DNA from: a virus
IMG/VR virus record: IMGVR_UViG_3300027996_000129
Coordinates: 1-28,550 of that record
Reading direction: 5' to 3' (one strand)
DNA length: 28,550 nt
Numbering within the stretch: the stretch's first letter is position 1; every line of letters begins with the position of its first letter. The notes under the pieces are model-generated. The model was given only the letters and a program-made list of their open reading frames with translations, was not told where the DNA came from and made no database searches. The position numbers and the translations under genes are program-made. Below, one piece after another: positions 6,571-15,341 of this stretch.

Positions 6571-6714
6571 TTATTGGAAGTGTTCAGCAACCAAAGCTGC
6601 GACCACAAAAATAACTGCACATGCGTAGGCGAGCTTCTGGATGAACGTTGAATTAACACCAGCGCCGACCAGAAGAATTATCGAAAATCCGGCAATTATC
6701 TGAAGTGCGGTCAT
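6571..6714 (-). CDS. 47-residue protein with two predicted membrane helices
   Basis: A short gene beginning MTALQIIAGFSIILLVGAGV, with a first hydrophobic helix at about residues 3-20, a brief polar turn (NSTFIQK), and a second helix with ACAVIFVVAALVA. GGAG lies about 11 bases before the ATG. The hairpin of two helices is compatible with a small holin-like or membrane-accessory protein, but no lysis genes are nearby, so the role is open. It occupies an otherwise empty 166-base interval. Confidence 0.6.
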   Translation of the reverse strand: MTALQIIAGFSIILLVGAGVNSTFIQKLAYACAVIFVVAALVAEHFQ

Positions 6715-6716
6715 GT

Positions 6717-7043
6717 TCAATAATCTCCATTTTTTGAGCATAGTAATACGGACAAGGCTTCCAGCGGTCGCCAGTGCGTTGGCTGGTTATCGTCACAACC
6801 GTCATCGCCGTAATACCTCCAACATGTATGTTCCCACGATCCAGCAGTATTCAGCGGCTCGTTGAACATCACGCGCAACTGAACAATAGCGCCGTCCTTT
6901 TTTGCAGTCTCAATCGGTTGCCACTTGCTAGGCTTTTCGGCCTCGTAGGCTTCGAGAACTTTAATCATGTGTTTTTCATCGAAATCGTCCCAATGCTCAC
7001 GATATTTTAGCATTGCGGCCCGTAATGCTTTTGGATCAATCAT
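6717..7043 (-). CDS. DUF551-like small protein
   Basis: A 108-residue protein, starting MIDPKALRAAML at 7043 where its ATG overlaps the upstream TGA as ATGA. The centre has WQPIETAKKDGAIVQL and the C-terminal part has PTHWRPLEAL. WxPIETAPKDG with a terminal PTHWxPL is the hallmark of the DUF551-like phage and prophage proteins. The function of that family is not established. A longer start at 7073 is possible but would overlap more. Confidence 0.78.
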   Translation of the reverse strand: MIDPKALRAAMLKYREHWDDFDEKHMIKVLEAYEAEKPSKWQPIETAKKDGAIVQLRVMFNEPLNTAGSWEHTCWRYYGDDGCDDNQPTHWRPLEALSVLLCSKNGDY

Positions 7044-8929
7044 ATTAATACCTCTGATGTTTTGACCATCCATCCTGAGTTTCTACGGGTGTAGGCGATG
7101 AAGTTTTCAAAGTCGTAGAAGTTGCCCATGCCGGGATGTTCGAACAGTATGTTGGTTTGTTTGTGTTCGAGTTCACCTGTACGTTCCCAATGATCCCAAT
7201 TGTATTTGAACTCAATGGCTTCTGCTACAGGTTTTTTATTAGTTGCCTGTTTCATGAATTGATATATCAATAGATCATGAATGCGTGGGTCTATTGGTCT
7301 GATCATAATGCGTGGGTCTATTGGTCTGATCATACTGTGACACATAGCCACGAGGACATCCATTAAATCCCGACGATGGTTGTTAATATATGTTAGCCAT
7401 TCTGGTCTTGATGTGATATAGAAGTTCACGTAATTATGATTCATCGCATAGACTTCGAATTCAGCGGTAATGGCTGACAACACGCTGTCGTTCCGGAAGT
7501 CTGTCAACAATTGGTCATAGAAATCGATATATGATATACCGTGATGATCATGCATATATCGTGAGATCAGGTGAGTGAAGCCGAGTGAATGCATACTATT
7601 GGTTATCCAATTGAACATCCATAGTTCGGCCATTTCTTCATGGGATATTGTACTGGTGGACGTGATCACGTCTTGATATTCAGGCACGTATGAACCGAAT
7701 GGAAGCTCTGAGTTATGTGTTATCATCCCGTACTTGGCTCGGTACGCTGGGTCATTCATTTCAGAGTTCTCTAATAGACTCAGTGGCAATGCTTCTACCA
7801 TGATACCTTTTTCGATCATAGTTGCGATGCCTTGCTTCCAGCTATCGAGTGTTTCCAATGGTAGTCCGGTGATCAGTTCGGTACTGACGACGACGTTATT
7901 TCGTTTAGCGATCTCCAGTATTTTATCGAGATCGCTGGTCTCTAGGTTACCGCGCTTGATTGCGTTCAGTGTTGGCTCATGTGTGCTCTGTAGGGCCACT
8001 GTGAAGCGTCTATTGATTGTTGATAGGGTGTTGGCTATCTGTAGCACAAGTTCGCTGTTGTTCTTGTTGTAGTTTGTATCGAACATCTTAGGATATCCGA
8101 ATTGTTTATTGGTACTGACGATATGTTCAGCGATACGTAGGTCACGATCTTTGAAGATACCGAAGTTCGCATCGGCGTTCACGATCATTTCGACTTCATG
8201 CACACCGAACCATGCGATCTCTTTCTTCACTCTATCGATGTCGAATTTCTTGAGTTTCTGGAAGGTTAGGCCACCCCAATCACAGAAGGTACATTGGAAT
8301 GGGCAACCTCTATTGGTTTCCATCACACCATTCAGTACGATATCGGTGTTGTTTTTGTATTCATTGATCAGGTCATCGAAGACGCCGGTCAGGTATGGTG
8401 ATGGGATAGTACCGAGATCATCGATGCGACCAGAGCCAGTGTTTTGTTTGATCTGGTGATCATCACGGTACACGATGCTTGGGATATCCTTGTGGTCAAG
8501 GCCAAGGGGATCAAGAAGACTGTCAAGGAGATCAGTGAACACGACTTCGCCTTCGTGGTGTACCATGAAGTCCACTTCGGGATTGGTGCGCATGAATACC
8601 TTCGCTTTGTCTGGATCATTTGGTATACCCGGACCACCAACGATGACAGTACAATCGGGGTACTGTCGTTTCACTTCCTCGATCAATTTGATGCTGTAAT
8701 TGTAGTTCCATGTGTATATACTGACCCCAATAACATCGGGGTCTTCAATCTTTTTTACGGCTGACAGGATTGGTTCTTTATTGAACAGTATGCCTTTCAG
8801 GTCGTAGTTATCGGTGATGCGGGTGAACTGCGAGGCATACGACCACAACAATCCCACACTGTATGGGATGTGTCTGAACTTGGAGCCGGGTAGACTTAGG
8901 CTCATTTGTACTAGGTACAGGTTTTTCAT
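7040..8929 (-). CDS. B12-binding-domain radical SAM enzyme
   Basis: A 629-residue protein. Residues 1-140 form a cobalamin-binding-like Rossmann domain (DVIGVSIYTWN, VIVGGPGIPND, HEGE) that lacks the DxHxxG motif, as most radical SAM members do. The radical SAM core begins at ETNRGCPFQCTFCDWGG, with the 4Fe-4S ligands C209, C213 and C216, and continues to about residue 400 with a TELITGLPLET strand. The C-terminal 200 residues are helical. Known relatives methylate unactivated carbons or make cyclopropane or ring changes; the substrate here is unknown. A perfect 9-residue duplication (MIRPIDPRI twice) lies near residues 532-549. Coupled by ATGA to both neighbours. Confidence 0.85.
   Translation of the reverse strand: MKNLYLVQMSLSLPGSKFRHIPYSVGLLWSYASQFTRITDNYDLKGILFNKEPILSAVKKIEDPDVIGVSIYTWNYNYSIKLIEEVKRQYPDCTVIVGGPGIPNDPDKAKVFMRTNPEVDFMVHHEGEVVFTDLLDSLLDPLGLDHKDIPSIVYRDDHQIKQNTGSGRIDDLGTIPSPYLTGVFDDLINEYKNNTDIVLNGVMETNRGCPFQCTFCDWGGLTFQKLKKFDIDRVKKEIAWFGVHEVEMIVNADANFGIFKDRDLRIAEHIVSTNKQFGYPKMFDTNYNKNNSELVLQIANTLSTINRRFTVALQSTHEPTLNAIKRGNLETSDLDKILEIAKRNNVVVSTELITGLPLETLDSWKQGIATMIEKGIMVEALPLSLLENSEMNDPAYRAKYGMITHNSELPFGSYVPEYQDVITSTSTISHEEMAELWMFNWITNSMHSLGFTHLISRYMHDHHGISYIDFYDQLLTDFRNDSVLSAITAEFEVYAMNHNYVNFYITSRPEWLTYINNHRRDLMDVLVAMCHSMIRPIDPRIMIRPIDPRIHDLLIYQFMKQATNKKPVAEAIEFKYNWDHWERTGELEHKQTNILFEHPGMGNFYDFENFIAYTRRNSGWMVKTSEVLI
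7281..7334 (-). repeat. Perfect 27-bp tandem duplication in the radical SAM gene
   Basis: Two identical, adjacent 27-base units (7281-7307 and 7308-7334) encode MIRPIDPRI twice in frame. The bases just upstream of the first unit also partly match, consistent with replication slippage. The duplication keeps the frame and lies in the C-terminal helical region, outside the radical SAM core. Confidence 0.95.
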
Positions 8930-10392
8930 GGTTGATAGTCTATGATGTTTCCGGTTCGTAGTAGAGATTTCATTTGTTTATACAGCACTGTGTTTTCCCA
9001 TTCGAAAATATTCAACAACAGTTCGTAGTTATGCAACAATGTTGGCAGCATATCCATGATCATCAGTTGCCATTCTTCGAGTGGTATTGCGTTCAGTGTT
9101 TTGGTCAGTTCAATGATAGCTAAATGGCGTTCTTGATCATCCTCGATATCATTATAGCTCTCGTCCCACCATTTGTCAAACGTTTTATATCCGAGCTTGT
9201 GTAGAACGGCCAACGTTTTGGCTGGGCTGTACAGCACGAATGGTTGAAGATTGGCGATAGGTTTGTATGTTTTCTCTGAAATGAAGCTGTTAGCATTTTC
9301 ATAGTTTGCGTCCTCGAAATATGTTTCGCTAACTAATTGATAGTATGCTTGATTATATAGATCGAAGTTGAAGTCGGCGGCACGATTGATACTGAGGTCA
9401 CAATCAAGTTCCAGACCCTCTTTATGTGTGGTATTATACCATTGTTCATATCGGGCTGCGGTGTCATCATCGAACCAATCACATCGTTGCCCTGCGAAGT
9501 TGGTTGCTACATCTGATCCGAGGCTGATAAGCCCATCGTCCTGCATTTGTTGTTCCATCAGGGTGAACACTAATACATATCTATGACTTCTCGGTGCTCT
9601 ATTCAGTGTGATATACTTGTGCGTTGGTCGTTGTTTGCGTCGATATTCGGTAAGCACGTGTCGTTGTTCGTCTGTGAGATTGATATCTCTGATGTTCAAT
9701 CCCAAATTCAAGTGTTTGGACAATTCATCTGCGAAATACATTGATTGTGTTTGTGTGCCATGATAAAAGAAATGTCGAACAGTTGATGGTTCTTCCATTG
9801 ATTCATTGAATCGAGCGTTGCCATCTCCTAGTAATATTTTCTCGGCAGGGATGTTGTTGTGTTTTGCCCATGTTTCCATTCGGTTCAGGCAGTGATTGTA
9901 ATTAGCACTGGCATCGCCTTCTAGCGCCACCATGAACATCAGGTAGCATTTAGGCACATCTGTTCTACGAATATATCGCATGATGTTTGGGTTGATTAGC
10001 TTCATGGTATCGAAGTAGTCGGTACCAATTTTGAAGAAGTCAGTATGTAGCGTATCAATGGGGTATATCCATTGTGGATGTTCTCCACGTTCCCATTGTG
10101 AGTACAGCCATGACATACTGTTTGTGTTGCCCGGCTTATAATATATGAAGCTGAACGGGTTAGTGTTCGGGTTTGCCCCTTTTTCCGTACACTCGAACAA
10201 GCTATCTCGGTATTGTCCGAAATTCTGTTGTGGCATGAACACGCTATCTTGTGGTGTTGGAACGTATGTAATTCCGGAGTGTGGTGCTAGCCAATGGTTA
10301 TCCCCGTAGTTCGGGAATCCTTGAGCGTTTGGCCATGCTCCACCTGGAGTATGGTATTCGTAAATCCAATTGATATCATTTTCTGTGAACAT
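8926..10392 (-). CDS. Fucosyltransferase-like phage glycosyltransferase
   Basis: A 488-residue protein. The middle has YITLNRAPRSHRYVLV (260-275), and the C-terminal half has FISEKTYKPIANLQPFVLYS (370-389), then LGYKTFDKWWDESY (400-413). The S/T-E-K-x-x-K-P-I block followed by a conserved hydrophobic strand is typical of the C-terminal nucleotide-sugar-binding part of GT10 fucosyltransferase-like phage proteins. The N-terminal 250 residues are specific and unassigned. It starts one base after the upstream TAA and ends in an ATGA overlap. The donor could be GDP-fucose or another GDP-sugar made with the epimerase; this is inference. Confidence 0.68.
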   Translation of the reverse strand: MFTENDINWIYEYHTPGGAWPNAQGFPNYGDNHWLAPHSGITYVPTPQDSVFMPQQNFGQYRDSLFECTEKGANPNTNPFSFIYYKPGNTNSMSWLYSQWERGEHPQWIYPIDTLHTDFFKIGTDYFDTMKLINPNIMRYIRRTDVPKCYLMFMVALEGDASANYNHCLNRMETWAKHNNIPAEKILLGDGNARFNESMEEPSTVRHFFYHGTQTQSMYFADELSKHLNLGLNIRDINLTDEQRHVLTEYRRKQRPTHKYITLNRAPRSHRYVLVFTLMEQQMQDDGLISLGSDVATNFAGQRCDWFDDDTAARYEQWYNTTHKEGLELDCDLSINRAADFNFDLYNQAYYQLVSETYFEDANYENANSFISEKTYKPIANLQPFVLYSPAKTLAVLHKLGYKTFDKWWDESYNDIEDDQERHLAIIELTKTLNAIPLEEWQLMIMDMLPTLLHNYELLLNIFEWENTVLYKQMKSLLRTGNIIDYQP

Positions 10393-10393
10393 G

Positions 10394-11935
10394 TTAATAG
10401 TTATCGCTTTCTGTTTTGCATATATTATAAAAGTCTTCCATCTCGGGGAACGCTTCTAAGAAGTTTGTACCTCTACGGGCATCGTGTTCTTCGACAAATT
10501 TGTAGAACCGTGCTCGATTGAGGTCTTGGCCAACGCCCTGCGCCTTGGGGTAGTTGCCATGGTATGTGATCTTGTTGGATAGATCAGTGAAGATTCTTTT
10601 TAGTTTATCTGCTTCGTGCACATTGAAGCCAAGGTTGTCTGACCATCCTGAGTGTCCGAGGTTCTGGTACATGAATTCCACGGCTGGCAACAGGTATTCT
10701 TCCAGAAGTTCGGGTGTGGCGATATGAGCGTCAAGGAAGTGTGGTGCTCTAACATATGGGATATCGATACCCACTCTGTCGTATCCGGACCCGTTGACTT
10801 CTCGACGGATGTTCAGGGTTTCGGAGTTATCTGTATATTTGATGCCGGTGCGATCATACACACCTTCCATGTATGCGCTATGATTGTACTTCTTCTTCAG
10901 TTCCAGCACCCACATCAGCAATCGTTTGAATGATGTGATGCTCATGATGTTGAACGCTGCCATGATGGTTATTCTGGCACGTGGAACTTCATCAAGGAAC
11001 TCATGGAAGTTCGAACGGAATTGGTTGAAGTCCATACCAAATCTGTTGTACTCGGCTCGTGCTCCCCAATTCTCTATACTTGTGAACAATGTGAACTTCT
11101 TCACACATCCACGTTCAGTAAGTCTGAATATCTTGAGCTTGAACTCTTCCCATAGCTCGGGCGGTGGACACAAGTTTGTGTTGATCGCGAAGTCCAGTTC
11201 GGGATTGGGGTTCTCTAGGAGGAAGTCAATGGTTCTCATTGTATCTTTGCTGAGTAGTGGTTCGCCGCCAGTGATGCGAAGTACCTTCATGTGCTTGTAT
11301 GCTTCGGGGAACCATTCCCACCAAGCGTCTTTGTATGGGTTCTCTTGATTGTTTGGGATGTTTGTTTTATCTGGATCAAGGCCATTGAATTCGAAGCCAT
11401 CTGATGATAGTTTATACGGACCATGTTGATTGATCTCTTCGGTCCATGTTGAGCTATATTGAGGGCTACAGTACCCGCACTTGAAGTTACATACGTTAGA
11501 GAAGCTTACCTCTACATATGATGGGTACACGTCTTCATCGCCATCCAGTTTAATGATCTCATTGCGATTGTTGAAGCTGAATGAGTCCAATGATTTATGG
11601 TATCGATCACTGAGTTCATTGGCGTCTTCGATGCGCCAGCAATAGTCACACTCGTCTGGCTTCTTATCGTTCAGCATTAATTTACGTTGTTCTTTCTTGA
11701 ACTCTGTGTTATGTAATGCTGCAGGGTTTGCTTGAATTTCTTCCAGTGGTATTTTATGTGCTGCGGGGTGATGGCATGAATGAGTGTGTCCCGTACCTAG
11801 ATGCATGGTTACCTGTGTCCATTTGGCAAGACACATCCCACAACCTGTATCATTCAGGAAGTCTTTCATGGTAAGAACGTTATCTTCCTCGTGAAAGGGG
11901 TCTCCGTTTTCTTGTAGTCTAAATTGGTGTGACAT
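10394..11935 (-). CDS. Radical SAM protein with N-terminal cysteine module (twitch-like)
   Basis: A 513-residue protein. The radical SAM signature is NVCNFKCGYCS (C149, C153, C156), followed by ITGGEPLLS (GGEP 223-226), the SAM-binding GGE motif. Before it is a conserved Cys/His module: C32, C35, C54-H-H, C96, C99 (GCGMC, SCHHPAAHKIP, ECDYCW). The C-terminus ends with an FxKFVEEHDxRRGTNF stretch. Phage proteins of this layout are annotated as twitch-domain radical SAM proteins; the substrate is unknown. It is a tandem paralogue of the next upstream gene, overlapping it by 17 bases. Confidence 0.85.
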   Translation of the reverse strand: MSHQFRLQENGDPFHEEDNVLTMKDFLNDTGCGMCLAKWTQVTMHLGTGHTHSCHHPAAHKIPLEEIQANPAALHNTEFKKEQRKLMLNDKKPDECDYCWRIEDANELSDRYHKSLDSFSFNNRNEIIKLDGDEDVYPSYVEVSFSNVCNFKCGYCSPQYSSTWTEEINQHGPYKLSSDGFEFNGLDPDKTNIPNNQENPYKDAWWEWFPEAYKHMKVLRITGGEPLLSKDTMRTIDFLLENPNPELDFAINTNLCPPPELWEEFKLKIFRLTERGCVKKFTLFTSIENWGARAEYNRFGMDFNQFRSNFHEFLDEVPRARITIMAAFNIMSITSFKRLLMWVLELKKKYNHSAYMEGVYDRTGIKYTDNSETLNIRREVNGSGYDRVGIDIPYVRAPHFLDAHIATPELLEEYLLPAVEFMYQNLGHSGWSDNLGFNVHEADKLKRIFTDLSNKITYHGNYPKAQGVGQDLNRARFYKFVEEHDARRGTNFLEAFPEMEDFYNICKTESDNY

Positions 11936-13376
11936 GTGCTATATCTCCATCTCCCTGATCCCAATCATTATCGTGGTATCCTTGTTGTGGGTATGACCAC
12001 TGTATTAGTTTATCGTGTTCGGGAAACGTTGTTGCGAAATCAGTTCCTCTACGTTTGTCGTATTCTTTCACGAATGTGACTAGATCGGTTTGATCTCGTG
12101 CATTTGTCTCTGGACGATCTCTGAGGTATTCACATAGCCTATCGATCTGATCTTTTTCTTCCAGATAGAATCTGGCTTTATCAGTTGGGCTTGTGTCACG
12201 CATATGAGCATCAATGAATTCATTGATGTGGTGTATGAAGATATCTTTTATGTAATCTGTTGCTAGTTGTGCGTTCAGGAACGGTGGCCAGCGCAGATAT
12301 GAGATCATCATTGGGATACGGTTCATTGCGTCTGATTCGTTGTAGTATGATCTAAGGTTCCAGATATCTTTCAAGAAGTCTTGGAAGGTGCCTAGGCTCA
12401 ACACATTGAAGGTTATCATGAAGTTCACACGTGCTTCGGTGTTCGCTAGTACCCGATGAACGTTCTTCATGAATCGAGTGTAGTCCATACCATAGCGGAT
12501 ATACTCAGCGGCATCGCCCTTGGCTTCACATGATGTATATATTTCGAAGCTATTGATATGTGGTGCGATATCGTTATGATACTGGATCAGTTTATTAATG
12601 AACTCTTCGGGAACATCAAGGTTGGTATTGATGGCAAGATTGAAGTCTTCACGTGGGTTCTCTTTTATGTACTCAAGCACCTTCCATGTGTTTTTGCTTA
12701 GTAGTGGTTCGCCACCAGTGATACGGAATGTGTTCAGGTCTTGGTATAGGTCGGGCCACCATTCCCAAAAGGCATCCACGTACACGTTGTCTTCGCGGTT
12801 TGGTAGTGGCATTCTTCCTGAGTCTTGTAACCAAGTCAGGCTCCCTGTCAACCACGAGGTTGTGTATGGACCATGTTGTTTTATTTCTTCCATCCATTTG
12901 GATGACACTTCTGGTGAGCAGTACGCACATTTGAAGTTACATGTGTTTTCGAATGCGACTTCAAGATAGCTTGGGTTGATGTTACCTGTTGCTTTAGCTT
13001 CCATGATCTTATCGAGGTATGGCATGCTCCATTGTTCATCGGTTGACTTATAGGTACGATCACTGATATGGTCTCCCTTTAGGTCTTCGATGTTCCAGCA
13101 GTATTCGCATTCTGGTGGTCGTTCACCGTCGAGCATTAGCTGTCGTTGTTCTTTCTTGAACTTTGTGTTGTGTAGTGCGGTTGGATTATCCTTGAGTTCT
13201 TCTGGTGGAATTTTGTGTGCCACTGGATGGTGACATGAGTGGTTCATTCCGTTCATAAGATACAGGGTAGTTTGCAACCATTTAGCCGTGCACATAGTAC
13301 ATGATGATTGTTCTACCTTGTCCATGCGTGTTTGCATGTTCTCGATGTTCAATTGGTTCTGTGATTTTTCAGTCAT
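11919..13376 (-). CDS. Radical SAM protein, paralogue of its downstream neighbour
   Basis: A 485-residue protein starting MTEKSQNQ at 13376, chosen over 13391 because it makes the 8-base ATGACTGA overlap that recurs at the next junction. The 4Fe-4S motif is NTCNFKCAYCS (C146, C150, C153) and the SAM motif ITGGEPLLS (GGEP 221-224). The N-terminal module C26, C29, C48, C90, C93 has exactly the same spacing (3, 19, 42, 3) as the paralogue, and ALHNTxFKKEQR is shared. The C-terminal half is more diverged, so the pair may act on different substrates or as a heterodimer. Confidence 0.85.
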   Translation of the reverse strand: MTEKSQNQLNIENMQTRMDKVEQSSCTMCTAKWLQTTLYLMNGMNHSCHHPVAHKIPPEELKDNPTALHNTKFKKEQRQLMLDGERPPECEYCWNIEDLKGDHISDRTYKSTDEQWSMPYLDKIMEAKATGNINPSYLEVAFENTCNFKCAYCSPEVSSKWMEEIKQHGPYTTSWLTGSLTWLQDSGRMPLPNREDNVYVDAFWEWWPDLYQDLNTFRITGGEPLLSKNTWKVLEYIKENPREDFNLAINTNLDVPEEFINKLIQYHNDIAPHINSFEIYTSCEAKGDAAEYIRYGMDYTRFMKNVHRVLANTEARVNFMITFNVLSLGTFQDFLKDIWNLRSYYNESDAMNRIPMMISYLRWPPFLNAQLATDYIKDIFIHHINEFIDAHMRDTSPTDKARFYLEEKDQIDRLCEYLRDRPETNARDQTDLVTFVKEYDKRRGTDFATTFPEHDKLIQWSYPQQGYHDNDWDQGDGDIAHVTPI

Positions 13377-13626
13377 TTTGTTTCTCACCATTCAAATAAT
13401 AGTCTTCATGCCATAGTGTTCCATCTTGATGCCACTGAATATATGCTGGGCCATCTACCCTATGTAACCTATCATTGACATAATATGAACGAGTTGCCAT
13501 TTGCCCCGTTCGCCACCATTCGGACTGCGCTGGGCCTTTGATACTGTGACGTTTGCCGTTCTTTGTGTGCGTTATCATGAACAGGGAATCGTCGCTAAAA
13601 TATTCAACTTTTGTTTTTTCAGTCAT
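13369..13626 (-). CDS. Small MORN-like repeat protein (HR-DGPA repeats)
   Basis: An 85-residue protein with three degenerate repeats of about 25 residues, each with an NG or ND turn and a GPA-x(2-3)-W core: KNGKRHSIKGPAQSEWW, VNDRLHRVDGPAYIQWH, then a partial YLNGEKQND. Repeats with RHRxDGPAxxxW occur in jumbo phages and giant viruses and resemble MORN or YwqK-type beta-hairpins; the role is unknown. Its start lies in an ATGACTGA overlap with the upstream gene and its own end forms the same overlap with the next gene. Confidence 0.72.
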   Translation of the reverse strand: MTEKTKVEYFSDDSLFMITHTKNGKRHSIKGPAQSEWWRTGQMATRSYYVNDRLHRVDGPAYIQWHQDGTLWHEDYYLNGEKQND

Positions 13627-13816
13627 TTGTTTTCATTTCAAAGTCTTTGTAATTTATGTCTATACAATTGGCCATGTCACGGTGATAGTGAAGGTGGCAA
13701 CGGTCACCCGGTCTGGAATTCCATCCCGGTTCGTCGTCAGGGGCTTGATGCTTGCACATCACACAAGGATTGCTGTGCGTCATTCGTATTGTCTTGAGTA
13801 GTTCTTCATCGGTCAT
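13619..13816 (-). CDS. Small Cys/His protein, possible zinc binder
   Basis: A 65-residue protein starting MTDEELLKTIR at 13816, where its ATG overlaps the TGA of the glycosyltransferase. It carries NPCVMCKH, then DRCHLHYHRDMANC, a set of Cys and His residues (C-x2-C and C-x-H-x2-H...C) compatible with one zinc site. A longer frame to 13927 would lie inside the upstream gene and is rejected. Function unknown; possible DNA- or protein-binding role. Confidence 0.65.
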   Translation of the reverse strand: MTDEELLKTIRMTHSNPCVMCKHQAPDDEPGWNSRPGDRCHLHYHRDMANCIDINYKDFEMKTND

Positions 13817-14775
13817 ATTACTGTACTGTCCTCGAACATTCTCTTGAGTTCCAATCCTGCTGCTTCTTGTTCTGTTACCATGATGCTGTACTTTGCCTTG
13901 TTGTCGAAGTGTACTGACTTGAACCACGCTGATTGTTGTTCATCGAGTTCAGCGACACGTAGCTGCATTAGATCATTGATCTCTTCATTAAGTCTGAGCA
14001 TGAATCTCTTGAGTGTGTGGGGGTCATTGAAGATAGCTCTATGCTGGTCCCATACTGTGTCGAAGTAATCGAACTCAGCTACGCTTGATGGTTCGAACTC
14101 TGGATCGAATGCTTTCACGGCACCCATCCTTGCTCCAATCATAGCGTAGTTACCGTGTAGGATATCTCGTCCCACTGAGCACCAGATGCTTAATCGTTCG
14201 AGGTTCGCTCTTGCATTCTTTTCATAGAACTTCCACTTGTCAACCTTATCGCCATTGTGTAGACTCATCTTCACGCCTTCGCGATACCCTGCGCGGAATG
14301 CTTGGAAGGGTGAGCCATTCACGTATACATCTGACCATATGCTTGCCATTTGTACGTACGTGGGCATCCAACAGAAGTCCACGCCGTTACCATCTTCGGC
14401 CAGTTCATGTGATGCCATGTTCAGGAGTTCATCGCGTGGCCATAGTTTCAGTCCACCGTTGCCATACGATAGACCATTGACCATGTTCAGACCTTTCCAA
14501 CTGTACACGTAATCGTGATGTAGTTCATCATCGATCATTACCTTTTGTAGCATGAACTCTGGATGGATGATGTTGTCTGCGTCTACTGTGATGATACGGT
14601 CGGTTGTTCCTGCTTCCCCTGCTGCTCTATGGGCTGCGTCGAATCCTTTGACATGGTGGACACGTTTAGCTGCTGGGTTTTTCTCTAGGAGATCGGCCCA
14701 ATGTTTCTCACAGTTTGGTTCATCGTATGAGATGTACACAACAGAAAAGTCCGATATATTGTACTCTTGCTTCAT
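13813..14775 (-). CDS. Phage glycosyltransferase, DAD type (GT-A-like)
   Basis: A 320-residue protein starting MKQEYNISDFSVVYISYDEP. KGFDAAHRAAG (43-53) and ITVDADNII (62-70, DxD 65-67) mark a GT-A-like donor site, and SYGNGGLKLWPRD, VNGSPFQAFRAGYREG and IWCSVGRD match the paralogue at 2183-3094. A C-terminal helical extension with an EEINDLMQLRVAELDEQQ stretch is not shared with the short paralogue at 3343. It couples by ATGA both upstream and downstream. Sugar and acceptor unknown. Confidence 0.74.
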   Translation of the reverse strand: MKQEYNISDFSVVYISYDEPNCEKHWADLLEKNPAAKRVHHVKGFDAAHRAAGEAGTTDRIITVDADNIIHPEFMLQKVMIDDELHHDYVYSWKGLNMVNGLSYGNGGLKLWPRDELLNMASHELAEDGNGVDFCWMPTYVQMASIWSDVYVNGSPFQAFRAGYREGVKMSLHNGDKVDKWKFYEKNARANLERLSIWCSVGRDILHGNYAMIGARMGAVKAFDPEFEPSSVAEFDYFDTVWDQHRAIFNDPHTLKRFMLRLNEEINDLMQLRVAELDEQQSAWFKSVHFDNKAKYSIMVTEQEAAGLELKRMFEDSTVI

Positions 14776-15341
14776 TTCCTTACCTCGAACGACGTTAGAT
14801 GTTTATCTATGTTACTGATCAATGTGATCTCCTGATTGACTCCTGCTGGAATCTCGTATAACTCTTTATTCATGACTACATCGCCGCCGATCCATTTCAA
14901 TGTGAGTAATGGTGGCTCATAGATATAGTTCCTTGGGACAACGAACACCCATACGACTGCATCTCTATTACCTGCACGTTTGTAGAAATCGTCCATGCCC
15001 TCAACGAGTACTTTGTTGCGGTTCTTCATGTATGTGAACTTCACCACGTAGTGTTCTCGTTGTTTGTCGATCACAGGTATCAGTGTTATGTTTTGTTTAT
15101 CGAACTTCCTTCTGAATGCTTTGTATTCGTCGGTGGTTGCCGCAACTAGTGTTGGCACATCATTGATTGAGATTACGCCGTAATTTTGTTGTGCTGCGAT
15201 AACGTCCCTGTATTCGTACTCCGTTGTTTCTAAAAATGGGATATCATTCAGGCTTTCATCTGGTTTGGATTCAGATGAGCATGCATGTATATCGCCCACT
15301 TGGTTATAGTATACCCTAAAAGTGTAGTCTTCGTCAAACAT
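14772..15341 (-). CDS. Hypothetical 189-residue protein
   Basis: A mostly beta-rich protein starting MFDEDYTFRVYYNQ, with a repeated run of aromatic and hydrophobic strands (VVWVFVVPRNYIYEPPLLTL) and an acidic N-terminal third containing ESKPDESLNDIP. No signal peptide, membrane helix or catalytic motif is evident. It starts inside the last 8 bases of the upstream small gene (ATGTTTGA) and ends in an ATGA overlap with the glycosyltransferase. I do not recognise the family. Confidence 0.7.
   Translation of the reverse strand: MFDEDYTFRVYYNQVGDIHACSSESKPDESLNDIPFLETTEYEYRDVIAAQQNYGVISINDVPTLVAATTDEYKAFRRKFDKQNITLIPVIDKQREHYVVKFTYMKNRNKVLVEGMDDFYKRAGNRDAVVWVFVVPRNYIYEPPLLTLKWIGGDVVMNKELYEIPAGVNQEITLISNIDKHLTSFEVRK

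Noticed and set aside
10884-11348. 154-codon open frame on the plus strand
   Set aside because: It lies opposite the radical SAM gene, whose Cys and GGEP motifs are clear. No ribosome binding site or domain supports the opposite frame.
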